DNA of 45,021 nt from Pseudorhodobacter antarcticus (GTDB lineage: Bacteria > Pseudomonadota > Alphaproteobacteria > Rhodobacterales > Rhodobacteraceae), in contig CAMBWO010000004.1 in NCBI GenBank assembly GCA_945871285.1, positions 1 to 45,021 on the forward strand. Reading direction: 5' to 3'. Below are positions 42,823 through 45,021 of the stretch, piece after piece. Each line of letters opens with the position of its first letter. Position 1 is the first letter of the stretch. Position numbers and translations under genes: made by a program. Under the pieces are notes generated by a model. That model was not told the origin of the DNA and did no database searches. It saw only the letters and a program-made list of their open reading frames with translations.

Positions 42823-42846
42823 GGGGCGGCGGGCGGGGCGCAAGGG
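42823..42846 (+). other. G-quadruplex-type motif in leader
   Basis: Four G-runs on the plus strand (42823-42826, 42831-42833, 42835-42838, 42844-42846), separated by loops of 4, 1 and 5 nt. It fits the G3+N1-7 pattern. Such runs arise by chance in GC-rich DNA. Confidence 0.3.
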
Positions 42847-42954
42847 CGCCTGGGCCGAGATGTGCTGCGGCTTGTCGTCCTTGTCAGTCGCAATCTACAA
42901 AGGTGCAGGCCCTGCGCGGTGCGGCGCGTGGCAAGATCGGAAAAGAGCGGGCAG

Positions 42955-43527
42955 GTGGAACGCTGGAGGAAGGCTGTGGGGATTTGTCTGGCGGCGGCTT
43001 GGCCGACGCTGGCAGCCGCATGGCAGACCGAGGATCTGAACCGCTTTCTGGGGTCGATGACCTGCGAAACCTGTGATCTGCAAGAGGTGAACTTTATTCA
43101 GGCCGACCTGCGCGCCGCCATGTTGCGGGGCAGCGATCTGACGGGGGCGCGCCTGTATTTCAGCGTCCTGATTGGTGCCGATCTGAGCGGGGCCACCCTG
43201 ACGCGCGCCGATATGCGGGGTGCCAACATGTTTCATGCTGATCTGACGGGCGCGCGTCTTGTGGGTGCTGATCTTGGGGGGGCCAATCTGGTGGGGGCGC
43301 AGTTGATTGATGCTGATCTGACCGAGGCGAATCTGGCTGGGGCCAATCTGTTCGGGGCGGACCTGTCGGGGGCGACGCTGACTGGTGCCAATCTGGGCAG
43401 CGCCTCGGTGGCCCGCGCCACGTTGCGCGGCGCGGATCTTCAGGGCGCACGGACCGAGGGGGTTCACTGGTGCAACACCATCATGCCGGACGGCACGCTG
43501 AACGATTCCGGATGTATCCTGAAATGA
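42955..43527 (+). CDS. Secreted pentapeptide-repeat protein, Cys-capped (copy 2)
   Basis: A protein of about 190 residues. Signal peptide VERWRKAVGICLAAAWPTLAAA is followed by TCETCDL, then about 24 A(D/N)LxG-type pentapeptides forming a predicted beta-helix. The end is HWCNTIMPDGTLNDSGC. The start and end caps match copy 1 at 32515-32922, but the repeat region is longer. I choose GTG 42955 because it gives a basic n-region; GTG 42976 has a better GGAGG spacing but a poor signal. The stop overlaps the NosR-like gene by ATGA, so the two are coupled. Function unknown; a periplasmic role with the FMN protein is likely. Confidence 0.82.
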   Translation: MERWRKAVGICLAAAWPTLAAAWQTEDLNRFLGSMTCETCDLQEVNFIQADLRAAMLRGSDLTGARLYFSVLIGADLSGATLTRADMRGANMFHADLTGARLVGADLGGANLVGAQLIDADLTEANLAGANLFGADLSGATLTGANLGSASVARATLRGADLQGARTEGVHWCNTIMPDGTLNDSGCILK

Positions 43528-45021
43528 GCGTTACCGGACAATTCGCCAGGGCAGTTGACCTGATGTCCGGGTGGTTTGGCGGGTTTTGGCGGGTGGCGAC
43601 CCTGGCGCTTGCCCTTGGGATCACGCCTGCATGGTCGCAGACCAACCCCGAGGAGGAAGGTGCCACGTCAGAGCAGACAACCCCCGCGGCACCGCTGCAA
43701 ACCGAGATCAATCCCGAGGACGAAAGTTCCGGCCGCAATCCGGTCGTTGCAACCCGGACGCCCCGACCGACGCAAGCCACGGCGCCGCTCGTCACGACGA
43801 TGAACACCTTTGACCCCACGATTGCGCCCGTGCCGCTGCTGGACCGGCTGACGCCCGAGGTGATGGGGCGGGTCTTCGACGGTGTGGACCGGGTCGAAAT
43901 GGTTAAGGATGATGGCCCGGTCGCCGCCGCCGCATTTCAGGGCGACCAGATGGTCGGCTATATCTTTTCCACCTTCGACGTTCTGCGGGCGCCCGGCTAT
44001 TCCACCACCCCGTTCGACGTGATCGTCGGTGTCGGCCTGGATGGCCGGATCATGGGCGCGGCGCTGTTGTTTCACCGCGAGCCTTATCTGCTGAACGACC
44101 GCGCCCGGACCGGCCGAATGGTCGAATACCTGATGCGGATGGAGGGTATGGAAGGCCGTCTGGGGGCACAGGGCACGACAGAGCCATCCTTTGTGGCCGG
44201 GGCCACCATTTCGGCGCGGGCGATGCGCAACGCCGTTCTGGAAGGGGCGCGGATGGTTCTGCGGTATCGCAACGAGGATATCGTCGTGACCGAGCCCACC
44301 ATCGACACCTTCAACTTCAAACCGATGTCGATTGCGGAGCTGGCAGCGTCTGGTGCGGTCGTTCTGGCGCATGTCAGCAATGCTGACCTACTGAAAGCCC
44401 TGACGGCGGCCGGTCTGGGTGATCTGCCGCCCGAGGTTCCGATGCAGGGCGGGCCGAACGACACCTATGTCGATTTCGCGGTGGGCTATGCCAACCCGCC
44501 CGTTGTCGGGCGCAATGGGGCGGGTCCGGAAAGCTATGAAAGGCTGGTCAACGAGATGCCGGCGGGGACGATGGCCATCTATGTCGGCAGCATCGACGGC
44601 ACCTATGACCATCGCGGCACGAAATTCAACAACTTGTCCTCGGGCTTTATGCTGGACCGCGTGACGATCTTGCAAGACAACCGCGAGGTGCAGTTCACCA
44701 AGGCAGAGGTGATCCTGTCGACCCGCACGGTTGCGGACCTGCTGATCCTTCCGTCGGACATGGGGTTTGATCCGTTGAAACCCTGGACGGCCGTGCTGCG
44801 AGCCTCGGCCGTGCGGCCCGATGGCACGACGGTGCCGTTCGAACTGGCACGGCTGACTTATGAATTGCCCCTGCAGCTGATCTTGTTGCCCGAGGCCACG
44901 GCCGCGATGGCCTGGGTCGAGCCCTGGGTCGAAGGGCGGCGCGACATTGCCATTCTGGCGGCGGCCCTTGTGGTCCTGACCACACTTCTTGCCCTGCAAC
45001 ATCGGCTCAGCCGCAGCCGCA
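43524..45021 (+). CDS. NosR/NirI-family FMN-binding membrane protein (N-terminal part, open at window end)
   Basis: An uninterrupted frame of 499 codons running off the right edge. A signal-type helix (VATLALALGITPAWSQ, about residues 24-40) is followed by a low-complexity linker. An FMN-binding domain (about 100-260) carries AGATIS: Thr228 lies at the threonine of the (s/t)gAT flavinylation consensus used by ApbE. A further periplasmic region follows, then a membrane helix (DIAILAAALVVLTTLLALQH) near residue 480. In NosR/NirI, several helices and a polyferredoxin domain come next, which would lie beyond the window. NosR supplies electrons for nitrous oxide reductase; NirI acts on nitrite reductase expression. 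It is coupled to the pentapeptide gene by a 4-nt overlap. Confidence 0.78.
   Translation, partial: MSVTGQFARAVDLMSGWFGGFWRVATLALALGITPAWSQTNPEEEGATSEQTTPAAPLQTEINPEDESSGRNPVVATRTPRPTQATAPLVTTMNTFDPTIAPVPLLDRLTPEVMGRVFDGVDRVEMVKDDGPVAAAAFQGDQMVGYIFSTFDVLRAPGYSTTPFDVIVGVGLDGRIMGAALLFHREPYLLNDRARTGRMVEYLMRMEGMEGRLGAQGTTEPSFVAGATISARAMRNAVLEGARMVLRYRNEDIVVTEPTIDTFNFKPMSIAELAASGAVVLAHVSNADLLKALTAAGLGDLPPEVPMQGGPNDTYVDFAVGYANPPVVGRNGAGPESYERLVNEMPAGTMAIYVGSIDGTYDHRGTKFNNLSSGFMLDRVTILQDNREVQFTKAEVILSTRTVADLLILPSDMGFDPLKPWTAVLRASAVRPDGTTVPFELARLTYELPLQLILLPEATAAMAWVEPWVEGRRDIAILAAALVVLTTLLALQHRLSRSR

Larger units (their letters stand above)
42394..42954. other. 561-nt intergenic region between LysR and second pentapeptide gene
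   Basis: No convincing gene is seen on either strand. The region holds the LysR promoter side, a candidate FNR box (42599-42612), an inverted repeat TTGCGC-N8-GCGCAA (42687-42706) and a G-quadruplex-type run (42823-42846). The distance from the FNR box to the pentapeptide start is about 340 nt, implying a long leader or an unseen small gene. Confidence 0.6.

Noticed and set aside
42711-43076. Plus-strand frame in the leader of the pentapeptide gene
   Set aside because: Ala/Arg/Gly-rich, no motif, and it overlaps the signal-peptide region of the real gene.
1-45021. tRNA, rRNA, CRISPR, insertion sequences, phage or attachment sites
   Set aside because: Looked for on both strands by eye; no cloverleaf-type sequence, repeat array, transposase or integrase was seen.

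Overview
The window is a high-GC stretch of bacterial chromosome. Its gene content points to an alphaproteobacterium of the Rhodobacterales (Rhodobacter/Paracoccus/Roseobacter type): a complete C-P lyase locus with PhnF and a 2H-phosphoesterase, Sox-type cytochromes, a small Gly/Asp-rich membrane protein, an FNR-type box ahead of a NosR-like gene, and frequent ATGA/GTGA start-stop overlaps. The species assignment is inference. I saw no tRNA, rRNA, transposase, CRISPR array or phage gene.

Layout. (1) 1-10098, minus strand: a frameshifted DUF892 ferritin-like gene at the left edge, a giant cyclic beta-1,2-glucan synthase (NdvB/Cgs type), a 42-codon CsbD-like gene missed by simple gene calling that overlaps the synthase start by 4 nt, and a GPH-type sugar/cation symporter. 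This looks like an envelope and osmotic-stress group. (2) 10168-22889: a full phosphonate (C-P lyase) locus. It runs phnC-phnD-phnE1-phnE2 and a hexapeptide acetyltransferase on plus, phnF on minus, then phnG-H-I, phnJ-K-L-N and phnM on plus. A 2H-phosphoesterase gene lies on minus between phnN and phnM, and a 65-residue membrane-protein gene sits antisense between phnI and phnJ. (3) 22964-27978: an FGGY sugar kinase followed by a ribose-type ABC importer (binding protein, double ATPase, permease). (4) 27987-33796, minus: an RND efflux pump and its membrane fusion protein, a secreted pentapeptide-repeat protein, and a fused SoxY-SoxZ carrier. (5) 33936-38075, plus: small cytochrome c, flavocytochrome-c sulfide dehydrogenase flavoprotein, SoxX, SoxA, and a triheme cytochrome c, ending in a strong two-way terminator. 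(6) 38142-42393, minus: LysR regulator, small secreted protein, and a two-subunit periplasmic molybdenum hydroxylase (2Fe-2S plus Mo subunit, IorAB-like). (7) 42394-45021, plus: a 561-nt leader with an FNR-type box, a second secreted pentapeptide-repeat protein, and the first 499 codons of a NosR/NirI-like flavoprotein running off the right edge.

How the parts work together. The phn genes import phosphonates, build the triphosphoribosyl intermediate, and cleave the C-P bond. Candidate Pho boxes and PhnF half-sites sit at the expected promoters. In the right-hand 17 kb, nearly everything is exported or membrane-bound and redox-active: SoxYZ carrier, SoxXA, sulfide dehydrogenase, triheme cytochrome, Mo hydroxylase and FMN protein. 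SoxB and SoxCD are absent here. The two pentapeptide proteins share the same Cys-bearing end caps and flank this redox block. This SoxYZ-fusion / SoxXA / FCSD / Mo-hydroxylase / pentapeptide assembly is the least explained part and my best candidate for an undescribed system.
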